Positions 1-11,655 are shown, counted from the stretch's first letter. The stretch: 64,000 nt of DNA from Chamaelirium japonicum (GCA_947650365.1 OX393555.1:17368512-17432511), one strand, 5' to 3'. The notes: a model not told the origin generated them from the letters alone. Program-made: numbers and translations.

Positions 1-575
1 GCCATGGCTACATCTTGGGGTTCCGATTAACAGGACTAGAGTTCCAGACCACCGATGCACAGTAGAGAGAGGCCCATCGGCCGGAATCCACAAGGATCCA
101 TCCACCAAAAAGGAACCCAAAAAACTAGGCGACTCACCGCCAGCTCCAGCTGTACAGCACGATCTTGATTTGGAGTAGCAACAGCCACAACCCACCGTCG
201 ATTGCCGCCGCCGCCACAGCACTGCCAAGAGACCACCCACCGTTGCCGAGGATTCGCTCTGAAAAGCCACCGATAGAGAACCTCAACGCCGGGGTTAGAT
301 CCGATCACCCCGTTACATCCGACGGGAAATCAGGCCCCGACGACGAGCGAGAGCCAACCACCGACCGATGGGGGGAAGTCGCGACACCGGCGTTACGAAC
401 ACAAAATAGCCGGCTGCCGGAGACACCTATTCACAGAGGGGAAATGAAGGGGGCCAGATCCCACCCCTAGGCGCTTGGATCCAACTCCTGGCCTCCCCAG
501 ATCCGCCGCCGGTGGCCTAGGAGGCCAAGAACAAGCCCGGCAAGCAACCTTAACCCTAGGGGAAACAGTGAGAGG
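1..575 (-). mobile_element. R-family retroposon, copy 1 (truncated by window edge)
   Basis: GC-rich block without a convincing gene. Read on the - strand it aligns by eye with the + strand of 58726-59450: both have a GGCCTCC start, then GATCTGGCCCC, then a TTTTCAGA segment followed by a GGCGG-rich stretch. It is therefore one of five copies of the same dispersed family (others near 6.1, 17.6, 22.8 and 58.7 kb). No reverse transcriptase is encoded. The open frames here are low-complexity by-products of GC-rich sequence. The 3' end lies outside the window. Confidence 0.6.

Positions 576-647
<72 letters not shown>
576..647. repeat. (CT)n microsatellite, about 72 bp
   Basis: Uninterrupted CT dinucleotides separating R copy 1 from the LINE remnant. 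Confidence 0.98.
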
Positions 648-649
<2 letters not shown>

Positions 650-680
650 GCCATTTTTTTGGGGGCATCATGACAGGGTT

Positions 681-1990
681 GGATGCATGCATCTTATTTC
701 GTGGAAGGCAATCACGAAGGAAAAAGCTCAAGGTGGCCTTCAGATCCAACGTTTCTTCCCTAGACAACAACAATTAGGGATTGCTACTCTTGAGTACTTA
801 CTGCATTCTGATCATGGAGGAGCAAAATGGATACGTGTTGAAACTCTATTATCTGTGGAGAATTGGCAACAGTGGGAGGCCGTACAAGCTTCTGCCGGAT
901 TGTGTCGGACAATTCGGATGATTCAGAGAATGGATTCTTCTTCCACAGGGATTCAGCCAAAATATATTCGCAAATTAGCAATTCTTTGCGGAGAAACACA
1001 TCCTACGCCGGATATTTCTGCCAAGTTGGAGGGGGTAGACTTATGGATATTGAGGGTTCCTCCGAGGGTGCATTTGTTCGTGTGGAAACTGCTCCATCGG
1101 GCCTTGCCGATGGCTACCTTCTTGAGGCGCCGATTGAGTATGGGATACCGAGAGTGCCCTTGGTGTCGTGATCCGGAAGAAGACATAAATCACGTTTTTT
1201 GGGAGTGTCATTGGGCTAGGGGCTATTGGAGGGCACTGAAGCAGGTGACCGGGCTCAATTTCTATCAGCTGGACATTCTAATGCCTGGTTCAAAAGAGGA
1301 AAGACGGAGATCAAACCTGGTCCCGGGGGAATCCTTGGCGGTGGCTATGTGGTTTTTATGGAAGGCTAGGTGCGAGAAACTTTTTGGGAGGCAGAGGGAG
1401 TCACCATCGAGGGTTGTTCACAGGGGGCAGTCGCTACTCACCCATTTTGTCAAGCAGTACCAGACTCCTACACCGAGAGGTTTATGGGGTAGAGAGGTGG
1501 AGTTTATAGTTTGGACGGACGGTGCCTTCAAGTCATCGGACGAGGTGGTGAGTGGAGCTTGGATCCTCGCAGCCATAGAAGGACAGGTGTGTGATGCAGC
1601 TTCTTTTCCGGTGTCAGGTGCACTCTCCTCTGCAGGCGAAAATTTGGGCTATCAAAGGGGCCCTAGCAGAACTGGAAAGAAGGACCCTCCAGAGAGTGGT
1701 GGTGCTAACTGATGCTGCGAAGGCTCGGGATACCGTTTTGTTTGGCAAATGGTGTACATCGGGAACTGGTCCTCTAATCCAGAATTATCAGCAGCTTTGG
1801 ACCGGCATGCCAGAAGTAGCGATTCACTGGGTGTCCTGAACTGCGAATGGAGCGGCGCACTGGTTGACGCAAGAGACGAGGGTTTATGGGATGGAAGGTT
1901 ATTGGGATAGTGTTATCCCTAATGTGCTTTCAACTCTAGTGTCAATAGACCTACAGGTCATAATGTCGTGACCATATTTGGAATACCAAA
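681..1990 (+). mobile_element. 5'-truncated LINE ORF2: RT tail, zf-RVT and RNase H, frameshifted
   Basis: An open frame from 687 to 1712 begins in the region just after RT (HLISWKAITKEKAQGGL, the usual W-K-x-I-x-x-x-K-x-x-G-G-L signature). It continues with a zinc-binding zf-RVT domain (ECPWCRDPEEDINHVFWEC, C-x2-C...H-x4-C) and enters an RNase H-like domain at WTDGAFK. A frameshift near 1600 moves the RNase H domain into the frame of 1591-1839 (IWAIKGALAELERR... VVVLTDA). A TGA at 1837-1839 interrupts TANGAAHWL, and that frame ends at 1969-1971. The conserved Glu of RNase H looks replaced (QAKIWAIKG). The element finishes with GGAATACC followed by nine A, a retrotransposon tail. The RT catalytic core is missing. 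This is a dead, 5'-truncated copy of a plant L1-type element. Confidence 0.85.
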
Positions 1991-2323
1991 AAAAAATACT
2001 CGATCGACATCGTATCCGGGTACTCGCGCATTGCTCAGGGTTAGTACCAAGGCTAGTACTACTAGGGGTATAAATCGGGCCAGGACGGATCGAGCTCAAA
2101 GAGTGTTAGGCTAGGCAAGGTCAGGGTCATGGGGCTCGGGCCAAGGGTCCCAACCCGGGCCCCCGTAACTATGTAGTTCTGGTCCAATTAGAATGTTTTC
2201 CTTCAGTGGGTAGGGAGAGAACTCACACATTGGGGTGCATAGACATAATCCTATGTGGGGTGGATCGACCAATGCTCAATGCATCAGCCATCACACTGTC
2301 TCCCCAATATAGCGAGCGAAATG

Positions 2324-2574
2324 GGGATTTTTTCATGCACCCCCCTGTCTAATAGTGATATTACATAGGTTTTATTAATAACTCCATGACATATTGTCTT
2401 TTGGTAAAAACCAGCCACCAGGGGGGTTTATGTAATGTCTATGAGGGCATCATGTAATCATGCAGGGGTTTTTACTCTGTCAGAATAATGCTAGGGGGTT
2501 ATTAACAAAACTTATATCTCAGGGGTGTTTTATATAATATCAATATTTGTGAGGGGAGGTGTACGCAAAATCCC
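2324..2574. mobile_element. Foldback MITE, GGGATTTT termini
   Basis: About 250 bp with imperfect inverted ends: GGGATTTTTTCATGCACC on the left, and a right end that reads GGGATTTTGCGTACACC on the other strand. TAATATCA-type inner segments are also inverted. No protein. I did not find a clean target-site duplication. Confidence 0.6.
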
Positions 2575-2587
2575 TTCCAAATAAAGA

Positions 2588-2925
2588 TAGACTACAATAC
2601 TAAAATGGGACCCTCTCTCACCTGCTGCGACACATGGACCACTTTTGAAAAATCAGAATCCTTATGGCTTCTATAAACGCAACTCTTTTATAAATCCTAT
2701 TAAAAACCTACTATAAAAATAATAAAATACCACATTTAATGGTAACTTGATGTTAATCAGAAAAATCATTAATAGTCTCTTTTTATGTCTCTAACAAGTG
2801 AATCACATTCAAACGAGTGAATCGTAATCTCTTCGGATTGCACACTTCATCGGACTGTTGTGATGTCGTATGTGCTAAGTGGCGTGCATCAAGTTCATCC
2901 TGGTATTGCCTGGATTTCTTACTAG
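2588..2925 (+). mobile_element. Non-autonomous Helitron family A, copy 1
   Basis: Matches the family seen at 12349-12694, 40290-42460 and 45905-46142. It has a degenerate 5' end resembling TCTAGTAGTATAATACTAAAA, a middle containing GTGAATCACA...GTGATGTCGT, and a 3' end TTTCTTACTAG followed by T. The 5' TC / 3' CTAG ends with insertion between A and T are the Helitron signature. No Rep/helicase is encoded. Confidence 0.7.
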
Positions 2926-3009
2926 TCATCCAGTTATGCGGGAGTAGTCATAACTTTGATGTGGTAGGCTCCCTGAATTTCTCTTACAAATTAAATATAG
3001 TATAATACT

Positions 3010-4555
3010 CTTTTGAGAAATGATTTAGATCTCACCTTCTACGGGCCCCAAAGAAGCCCCATGACGTGGCAAAAGTGCAAAAGTCTTATTTGCCCTCAAG
3101 AGCAGGCTTTACATGCGCTAAACAGTGGTTCCCATTTACTTCCGGATTTTAAAATAATTGTGATTTTCACTTTAAAAAATACATAACTTCTTGTAAGAAT
3201 ATCAAAATTTAAACAAATTTGTATTTTTGGAATCTACTCATGAAGCTTTATAAAACTAGACCCATATTGCTTATGAAATTCCCAAAAAAAAAAAGGATAT
3301 AAGACTACCCAAGGGGTGTAAACAAAGCCCATCGGTCCGATCCCGGTCCAGTCCGGTCAACGGCCCGATCCGAACACACCATGGGTCGGGCTCGAGCTGC
3401 CACCTTGGGCCCACAGCCCGGCCCGACCCAACCCGATCCACAGCCTGGCCTGATCCGGCCCAAAAAATAAAGTGTCTTGACTAAATATTACTTTTCCGAC
3501 AGTTGGTCTCTTGACTAGATTAAGAGACTTTATCGGCAATTTGTCTCTTGACTAAATTGAGAGACACTTTATTGGCAATTGAACTCTTAAGTAAATTAAG
3601 AGACACTTTATCTTTGGTTTGTGTCCGATAAAGTGTCATGATTTTGCAAGTGTCAGTTTATGTGACATTTGCTTTTGTAAGTAGCATTTGGTCAGTTAAC
3701 GTGAATCCAAGATTTCGAAAGTGATATTTAAGTTTTTGATAGTTGTAAAATTAAGAGACACTTTTATCGGCAGTTTGTGTCCCATAAGTGTCTCTTGATT
3801 TTGTAACTGTCGATTTTACGTGACATTTGTTTTTGTAAGTGATATTTAGTCAATTAACGTGAAACCAAAATTTCAAAAGTGATATTTCTAGTTTGTGTCA
3901 GTTGTAAAATTAAGAGACTTCTATCGATAATTTGTGTTCGATAAAGTGTTTCTTGATTTTGTAACTGTCAGTTTTACGTGACATTTGCTTCTGTGACATT
4001 TAGTTAGTTAACGTGAAATTAAGATTTCAAAAGCGATATTTTTACTTTTTATAATAATCAGATCAGGCTTCGGGTTGGGCTGCGGGTTCAAGGTGGTGGC
4101 TCGAGCTCGGCCCATGGTGTGTTCGGGCCAGGCCGGGTCGGGCCGTTGATCGGGCTGGATCGGATTCGGATAGGGTTCGGATTGATGGGCTTTGTTTACA
4201 CCCTTAGGGTAGTCTTATATCTTCTTTTTTTTTTTACAATTTTATAGGTAATATGGGCCTAATTTTATAGATCTCCATGAGTAGATTCCAAAAATATATT
4301 TTTTATAAAATTTCGATATATCTATAAAAAGTTATGGTTTTTTTAAAGTGAAAAACACAACTCCCAAAACATACTATTTAAAAAATCCGATGCAAATGTG
4401 AGCATATGAATACCGCGTACATATTCTGCTATTGAGGGCAAATCAAACATTTGAACTTTGGTTTGCTTTTTATATTAAATTGTTAAACCGTTAGATAGTT
4501 GCCACGTCATGGAGCTTCTTGATGGGGCTCCCCTATCACTACTCTACTTCTTTTG
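3010..4555. repeat. 1.5 kb imperfect palindrome (foldback element)
   Basis: The left arm (about 3015-3470) and right arm (about 4050-4550) are inverted copies. Matching landmarks are CCCCATGACGTGGC with GCCACGTCATGG, CTACTCATGAAGCT with CTCCATGAGTAGAT, and GGTGTAAACAAAGCCCATC with GATGGGCTTTGTTTACACC. The inner 3313-4203 section has its own hAT-like TAGGGGTGTAAAC-type ends, so one inverted element probably lies inside another. No coding region was recognised. Confidence 0.75.
3597..4050 (+). repeat. Three tandem units of about 157 bp inside the palindrome
   Basis: The segment TTAAGAGACACTTTATCGGC...GTGTCCGATAAAGTGTC...TTACGTGACATTTGC...TTAACGTGAA recurs starting near 3597, 3752 and 3908. Shorter related units of about 40 bp (GTCTCTTGACTAAATT) precede it from 3473. 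The units diverge by scattered substitutions. It lies in the loop of the larger palindrome. Confidence 0.8.
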
Positions 4556-4560
4556 GATTA

Positions 4561-4945
4561 GGAGAAAGAGTAGTGATGAGGTGACAACCATCCAACGGCT
4601 TAACAATTTAATATGAAAAGCAAACCAAAGTTTAAATGTCTGATTTGCTCTCAAGAGCAGGATCTGTACACGATATTCATATGCTCTCATTTGAATCAAA
4701 TTTTTTAATTAGTATTTTTTGGGAGTTATGTTTCCCACTTTAAAAAATTCATAACTTCTTGTATATATATCATAATTTTATAAAATTTGTATTTTTGGAA
4801 TCTACTCATGGAGTTCTACAAAATTAGACCAATATTACCTATGAAATTTTAAGAAAAAAAATTAGATATAAGACTACCCTAGGGGTGTAAACAGAGCTCA
4901 TCGGTCCCAACCCGGCCCGAACTCGGCCCACCCCGGTCAACGACC
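4561..4945 (+). repeat. Third arm copy of the 3.0-4.6 kb palindrome
   Basis: Begins GAGTAGTGATGAGG and continues through AATATGAAAAGCAAACC, CTCTCAAGAGCAGG and CTACTCATGGAGTTC to AGGGGTGTAAACAGAGC. This is the same order as the left arm and the reverse complement of the right arm. It is most similar to the right arm, suggesting one inverted duplication followed by another copy. Confidence 0.75.
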
Positions 4946-5178
4946 ACCCTCATCACCTTCCCCTCCAGCGTGGTGGCTTGACGGAGGGGAAGGGGTGCGA
5001 GTAGGATTCACCGGCGGGGCTAGAGGTTGGGGAGGGGGGCACGATCACATTTGTGGGAATGGCGAGGGTGTTTGTGATTCATTGGAGGTTTTCGATCGGA
5101 TGGATGATAATTTTAAATCGGACAGCTAAAAACCGGCAGCCCAATTTCGAAATAGGCTGACAGCCTATATCCCGTATC

Positions 5179-5443
<265 letters not shown>

Positions 5444-6100
5444 ATGTTGCCAATGTTTTGTCGAGCTCACTCAGAATAGTTAGGAATTTTCATGATCTCT
5501 AGGTTTAATCTCTCGCCAAATTATTTCCAAAGCCATTTTTAATATGCATAAAATCAATACAGCCTTAATATAACTCCATATAAACAAGAAAAGTTCTCTC
5601 TCATCACAAACTTCTTTAAATTTCTAAATATGTATAATGACTTAGTTTTCTCTCTCATCGCAAACTAATTCAAACTACAATAGAAATTTAAGATTTTTTG
5701 AAGTTTGTGATGGGGTTTGAAGTAGATGTAAACTTCTTGTAGTTGTCAGACCTCCCCCATCTCTCAGTCTGCCGGCACACTCCTGTTCTCCTAAAGGCTG
5801 CTAAGTCCAGCCTCCTTCTCACACTAGAGGAGTTCCTAACCAACGATACGAGCCTATTTGTCAGTGTCGGTATCTAGGAGGAAGCTAGAAGCCTGAATGA
5901 CAGCTTCGACGGGAGACTGGTAAGAATGGAGGATCTCCTCATCATTAGTTCGGCGATGTACGAAATCATGGACCGCTTCCTAAATGGGACGGCTCAAAAC
6001 TCTTACTTCTTTGACTTCTACCAATTTTGTTGTTTGGTTGCTAGTAGTGTCCAAACTAAAAACTCTAACTTCTATGACTTCTACCAATGTTGTTGTTTTG

Positions 6101-6682
6101 TTTTTTTTTTTTTTTTTGGTATGCTGAAGGGGAGATCTCAACAGATCTCTGGAGGTACCATAGCCTGGTACTAGCAGGAGGCGCCACAAATCGGCGCAAA
6201 ACACCACAACCACCCACTGGAGAGGGGGGGAGACACTCCCATGCCGCACACAGGCGGATCAACAAACTACGGCCGCCTCCCCGGCCGCCGACGGTGGAAC
6301 AAGAAACCCTAGACTAAGACTAAGGAAACAAATCGAAAAGCCAAAGAGACTTACAAAACCATCCAACACAAAAACAAGATCCACAGTTGGATCTGACTCC
6401 CTCGAATCCGGCGACGAAGCAGAGCCGCGCCTCGACCCCAACCACCACGATCCACCACCGCCAGCCCGAATCGCAAGAATCCACCACCGCGCAAAGGAGG
6501 GGACTGGAAAGCCACGGCATATTCCGGCCGGTGTCCAGATCCACCTCTCCTCCACAAACCGGCCGGAAACCCCCCGATCCGTCAGCAAAGAAGCAAACCG
6601 AGGAGGGGCCGCCACTCGACTCTGGAGATGGCGAATACAAAACCCGGCCGAGGGAGGAACGCACCTATGCACAGACTCAAAA
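6101..6682 (-). mobile_element. R-family retroposon, copy 2
   Basis: A left poly-T (6101-6117) followed by GGTATGCTGAAGG is the reverse of a 3' end ...CAGCATACC-poly(A). The body shares the family's GC-rich text with 17645-18060 and 22765-23262. Flanking sequence is similar on both sides (GACTTCTACCAATGTTGTT on the left, GACTTCTACCAATTTTGTT on the right), consistent with a target-site duplication within a locally repeated host stretch. No RT. Confidence 0.7.
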
Positions 6683-6868
6683 CTCTGACTTCTACCAATT
6701 TTGTTTGGTTGCCAGGAAATGGGTAAGTTTTGAACATTGGGAAAATGTATACGATGATGTGGCATTTTAGCACTTCCCCAATCACACAGAAGTAGGGGCT
6801 GAGCCACATTAGGGCAAGGGTGGGCTCAACTCTCAAGCCAACTTCTCCTTTGGACGTACATGCTTTGA

Positions 6869-6886
6869 GTACCAAAAAAAAAAAAA
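6869..6886 (+). mobile_element. Tail-only retroposon insertion with 11-bp TSD
   Basis: The 18 bp GTACC plus A-run is flanked on both sides by ACATGCTTTGA (6858-6868 and 6887-6897). GTACC-poly(A) is exactly the 3' terminus of the R/LINE families in this window, so this reads as an extremely 5'-truncated insertion. Confidence 0.7.
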
Positions 6887-6978
6887 ACATGCTTTGATTT
6901 CAAGCAGACATTGCTTCTTTTTCCCCAAATCCACCAACTACCGCACGGCTCCAGCCCCACCACCAAACCTTGTACCGG

Positions 6979-6981
<3 letters not shown>

Positions 6982-7063
<82 letters not shown>
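6982..7063. repeat. (CT)n microsatellite, 82 bp
   Basis: Pure dinucleotide tract. The Ser-Leu open frames across it are artefacts. Confidence 0.98.
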
Positions 7064-7065
<2 letters not shown>

Positions 7066-8467
7066 GTTTGCCGAATCGCCAATCTCATCGGGCCATGAGA
7101 GACAAGACCATGATGCCATTATCCGGATCCGGGATCCCCATCGGTTTGACTGTTTGCCAATTGCCAAATTGCTGAATTATAAATACACACAAGATTGTTT
7201 GCCAAATGGCAAATCGCCGAATCTCTTTAACTCTTGTTCGGTTGTTCTTCAGGATCCCAACTCGATGAAAGAGGTGGTGAATAATTTTTGTCTCATCAGC
7301 ACTTCAACTCCAGGACCCCCCATCTCGATTTTGGTGAAAGAAGACAGTGAACAATTTTATTATTATACGTATTTCAACTAGCAATTTCCATTTTAAAAAA
7401 TTTCCTTGGGAGTTGGGACTGCTGAAAATTTTTAGTTTCTTTGTCAAGTTTATAGTTTGTTTTTTGTTTTTTTTTTCTGCTCGTTTTGTAGTTGGGAATT
7501 GGTCGATACTTTTTATATACCTTATGGTTGTTATTTTGATGTTACGTACGATCTCGTTTCGCTTTTATTAATAAATTTATGGTGATTTTGGAATATGAGG
7601 AGTTCGAAAAAATTCGGATCGAGAGCTTCACCCCCGAAACCCCGAACAGGGGGGCCCCCAATCGCCTTTGACGTCAGCGTAAGTGGTATAACTATAAGCC
7701 ACCATACCAAACGCTGGAACTCATCCACTTCGCGGACTTCCACCACTCTGGGCTGCGCTTTCGAGCACCCAAACACGTCCTAAGAAGTGGAATCGGATAT
7801 TTCCTACTTTCTTTGGAAACCAATTTGATTGAGTGCTACACACGGGTCGTGTATGTCATGCCATCGGATGGCTGCTATGTCTTCGAGATTCGAATAAAAT
7901 CCGGAATACATATACATTTGCAACCAAAGTCGTCGTATCTCCGAGATCCATTGCCACGAGGCCTGCACCATTTCTAAAAAAAAGTTTATAACTTATCTTT
8001 ACTTACAAAATAAACATTTGCTAAACAAAACAACCTTTACCTGTTAAGAATTTGATCAAGTCCTAAAATTACTAGTTTAGAATAAACAAATTTTCAACAG
8101 GCTATGCCCGGGGGGAGACCACTCTTGGCATCACCTAAGCACCTCGTCGCCATCACCCGGGCTCACTCAGGCCCCTCATGGGTATCCCCTTTTCCACCAT
8201 GAAACCATTACTTCTGATGGAGAATGATTTTGTTCCAACCACTTTAAAGAGGTTGGAGCATTCCCCTCTCTCTCCCAATGGTCCATTTCAGAGTGATATT
8301 TTTTAGTTTCCAAGTCCTTCATTCCATCCGAACAATTACTAGCCATTATTTTCAAATCATGAAATTCGGAATGGAAATAGATTGTTCCGGAATGATGCGA
8401 AACACCCCCTTATAGGCTCGATGAGGCTAGTTGGCCCCAGTGAGCTCAAGTGCTAGCACTGAGGTGA
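7064..8467. other. Intergenic DNA, nothing recognised
   Basis: I see no gene, no clear transposon terminus and no structural RNA here. Short frames lack recognisable domains. Confidence 0.5.
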
Positions 8468-8720
8468 ATTTTTTTTATCCTTTGTAATTCGAAAACAAAA
8501 ACCTACTATCCACCCAACAACAATGAGGCTTCATGCAGGTCACCTCCCTAACAAGGGCCTGAAGAAACAAAGAAAAATTGGAGGACCAGTATCCTTCCAA
8601 GCCACAAAGCCGAGCTTTCGAAGCAAGCCAATGTGCCGCAGAGTTTGCAGTCTGAGGAATCCACTGCACAAAAAATGCCAAGCAGCCGGTGCCACGCGTT
8701 CTGAAATCTTGTTCACACAT
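8468..8720 (-). mobile_element. LINE 3' fragment: end of the RNase H domain
   Basis: The - strand encodes FVQWIPQTANSAAHWLASKA and a following GLEGYW. The same C-terminal RNase H tail occurs in the LINE at 1840-1905 (TANGAAHWLTQETRVYGMEG). The left edge carries an oligo-T (8468-8475), i.e. a short 3' A-tail on this strand. Upstream ORF2 is absent, so it is heavily 5'-truncated. Confidence 0.75.
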
Positions 8721-8760
8721 TCAAACATGCTTCGTAATGTTTTCATCACCTACTTCTTGT

Positions 8761-10004
8761 ATCTTTGATTTCAATTTCGAAAAGAATTTCAAATATATTG
8801 TATGCATGAAAATTATAGGTCGAACTTCATCATATGGATTTATATGAATTTTTACGGAATTTTTGGATCACAAATGAAAATGCTCACTTGACATCCATGC
8901 AGGACAACTTGCTCTGTTTTTCATGCGCACGATCTGGGAGTGTCGTGCTCATGGCCCAGTTTTGAACCATATTGAGGTCTCTTGGAGACCTCACTCGTCT
9001 TATTTCCTTTGGTAGCCCTATTGGTCCCTTTGCAAGAGAAACCATATTCCCTTTGCATATAGGGCTAATTTTTTATCGTCCTTCATTAATCAAACCACGA
9101 ACTAATCCGTCTCAAGGAAAAGGGTTTTAATTGATTCTTTGATGGGTTCCAAGAGATGCTAGGTTTTGAAGTACTTTCTTTATTCCTTCCTTCTTCTCTA
9201 TCTTGTGTGAGGAAAAGCACTTTCTTTGTGTTGAATGTGCCTTCACCAAGGTTAAGTCCGCGGTGCTTCTTAGTGTCGTTGGGTCGATCAATGGTGGCAT
9301 AAAGAAGATGCGCATAACTCGTGTGAGGAAGTGATTTAGAGGAAAAGGAAAGGAGAGTAGCAGGAAGACAATGATGGCGTGAGTTACGTTTCAGTCATCT
9401 GTAAACCATGGTGAAGTGGGTCGGGTCTTAAAGGGTATATCTCTAGCTCTTGCTTGTGATATCTTACTTCGTTTAGTGGATTGGTTTGCATATCCGAGCT
9501 TGCTTGAGGTGGGTTTTTTCGTTTGGTTTTTCCCCTTAAAAATTTTCGTGGGGTACTTTACTTTATTGCAAATTGATAGCTTCTTTCATGTTTGCACTCA
9601 ATTGAATCCACCATTTGGTGAATTAATTGATTGTATTGTGCTTCAGCTTACATAGTTGGTGTTAGATACCCTCACGCCCCAAAACCCGGGTTGTAAGGGG
9701 AGGTCCACATAGGGTATATAAAGCGGACGTAAGGTGCCCCCTTTACTGATATGGGACTAACCGGTGGACCCCACATCGAGAGTCCATCGCGACACTGTGA
9801 CGCAATCTATTGTTGGACCAGCCTCAAGCTAGGCGCTCCGTACGGTCCTGACGATGCGCGCAGTAATGTAGATGTTTCTCGATGTCAACCCACATGTCAC
9901 AACCTCCAGCCTCGAGCAGATGAGGCCTCGGGCCTCTTTCTCCAACCTTTAGTGAAGCACTCGCCACCAATTTCTGCTCCCAATTTGAGTCTCCATGTAA
10001 TCCC
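8761..10004. other. Intergenic DNA with a possible LTR-like segment
   Basis: Mostly unrecognised. Around 9670-9790 a segment CACGCCCC...GGGTATATAAAGCGG...ATATGGGAC has the look of a retroelement promoter with a TATATAAA box, but I cannot pair it with a second LTR or an internal region. Confidence 0.3.
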
Positions 10005-10146
10005 GGATAATGATTCCAATCTTTGCCCAGATATTTAATCACAATTAAGGGCATATAAAGTTGTATCATTTAATCAAAATTAATGACATGTAATGAAGAA
10101 AAAGAAAAATACAGGATAATGATTCCAATCTTTGCCCAGATATTTA
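10005..10146 (+). repeat. 33-bp direct repeat, 109-bp period
   Basis: GGATAATGATTCCAATCTTT followed by GCCCAGATATTTA occurs identically at 10005-10037 and 10114-10146. The 76 bp between is AT-rich. Confidence 0.9.
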
Positions 10147-10186
10147 CAAGCAAAAAACCTGTGCAATGCACGCGGATTATGACCAA

Positions 10187-10415
10187 CTAGGAGTGATCTT
10201 TTGCCGAGACACCAAGTGGTAAATAGCTATACCTACAACCAACAATAGTTATAGATTGCAATTGTTCCACTAAGATTGAGCCAACGTCTCGGAGGAGGCT
10301 TCACGCGCCATCGTTACCTCACGACCATGCCTCACTGGATCAAGTGCGATCTATGACTATCGTTGATTGTCGATAGCTATTTCCCACTGGGCGTCAGAGC
10401 GAAGGATCACTCCTA
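10187..10415. mobile_element. MITE with about 45-bp inverted repeats
   Basis: The left end TAGGAGTGATCTTTTGCC... runs to AAATAGCTAT. The right end reads, on the other strand, TTAGGAGTGATCCTTCGCTC through to AAATAGCTATCG. About 230 bp, non-coding. The TA/TAA flanks would suit Harbinger- or Tc1-type, but I cannot decide. Confidence 0.65.
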
Positions 10416-10458
10416 ATCGATCGCACGAGTTTTTTACTTGTCAGTTGGCATTGAGTTG

Positions 10459-10637
10459 AGAGCGATGCTATGCATACACACCGTGTACATGCTGCATCCT
10501 TGCCGCAAGCGCGTTGCACGATTCGTGATGTAGAGCCATGACATCAAGATTACATCATCCCACATGCGTCTCACCCACGTTCGTGGCGAGGATGCAGCAT
10601 TGTACATACACGGCGTGTATGCATAGCATTCCTCTTG
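10459..10637. mobile_element. Short foldback element, about 50-bp arms
   Basis: The left arm GATGCTATGCATACACACCG...CTGCATCCT is matched by the inverted right arm AGGATGCAG...CGGCGTGTATGCATAGCAT. Non-coding. Confidence 0.7.
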
Positions 10638-10659
10638 CATTGATTAAGGTTTAAGAAAA

Positions 10660-11290
10660 AAAAGGAGAAGAGATGTTTAGGTTTAATGTGCGTTAGGTCC
10701 CTTGACAATAGATCAGTCTGGTGAAAAGGATAGACAAAAATTTGGTTAAGTGCAAAGTCCTTTCATAACTAATTTATTTTAAGTACCTGTTTTACCCCCA
10801 CGTGCAGCTGTATAGGGGAAGCATATAGAATCGGGATGTTGACACAAATCACTCTTGTGAAGTCTCGCTGAAATTTTTTTGCTACAGGGTAATCTATATA
10901 GCAAAGAGTAACAATCTACGTAGATTGTTACTCTTTGCATTGCCGATTGTAACTCTGTGCTACAGTAGAATCACTGTACACTGTAGCAATTTGTTTTTTG
11001 ATAAATCATGGTTTAAAAAAGATTGCTACAGTGAAATCACCGTAGCAAAGAATAATAATGTGTAAAGATTATCACTCTTTGCTACAGTCAATCACTAACA
11101 AAAAATCTGCATAATACCGTAAAAAATAAGATATGAGCATTTTTTGTCATTTGGATGGTTTGAAAAAGTCAAACCGGTGGTTGGGAGACTTGTTGTAATA
11201 GGGTGTTTTGAAGAGGGACCTCGTGTAAAATTGATATTTTGCCTGTCCTTTAGCTCATAATAGTTTTCTTAAAAGGACTTCTGGATAAGT
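10660..11290 (+). repeat. Dispersed repeat with GTTACTCTTTGC/GCAAAGAGTAAC inverted motifs
   Basis: Related to 39590-40220. Shared features are a TAGGTCCCT / GTCAGAGACCTA-type edge, a TGCAAGTGTATAGGG-type segment, repeated CTACAGTGAAATCA, and inverted pairs of AGAGTAACAAT. It contains a perfect 38-bp palindrome at 10901-10938 centred on CTACGTAG. The GTCAAACCGG...GGGAGACTTGTTGTAATAGG end recurs at 12727-12774. Confidence 0.6.
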
Positions 11291-11599
11291 CCCACATTTA
11301 TTTCTTGAGAAATGATATTGATACTGATAGCTTTTATTGATTCCTTTACACAAAAAGATGTGGCATCCAATTACAACTTACCTTTGCCTGTCGCTCTAGG
11401 CTGAGTGTCATTCACTGGTCGGTGAAAACGGATGGTTCTGATCGAGACACATAATTCGTTGCAAATGATTTGCTAAAAGCTTTGGGGTAAATAGTATTTT
11501 CCTTATTATATATTAGTAATGCCCATGCCTCGGCACGGCAGCGGCCACCTTCGGCGGCTGAGACCCTACCTCCGCCGGCTGCCACACACACACAGAGAA

Positions 11600-11601
<2 letters not shown>

Positions 11602-11654
<53 letters not shown>
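11602..11654. repeat. (GA)n microsatellite
   Basis: Pure dinucleotide tract of 53 bp. Confidence 0.97.

Positions 11655-11655
<1 letters not shown>

Noticed and set aside
6259-6807. 182-codon - strand frame
   Set aside because: It spans R copy 2 and its flank. Frames differ between R copies, so no conserved protein is supported.
9670-9790. Possible LTR with TATATAAA box
   Set aside because: No second LTR, primer-binding site or internal domain found; kept only as a note.
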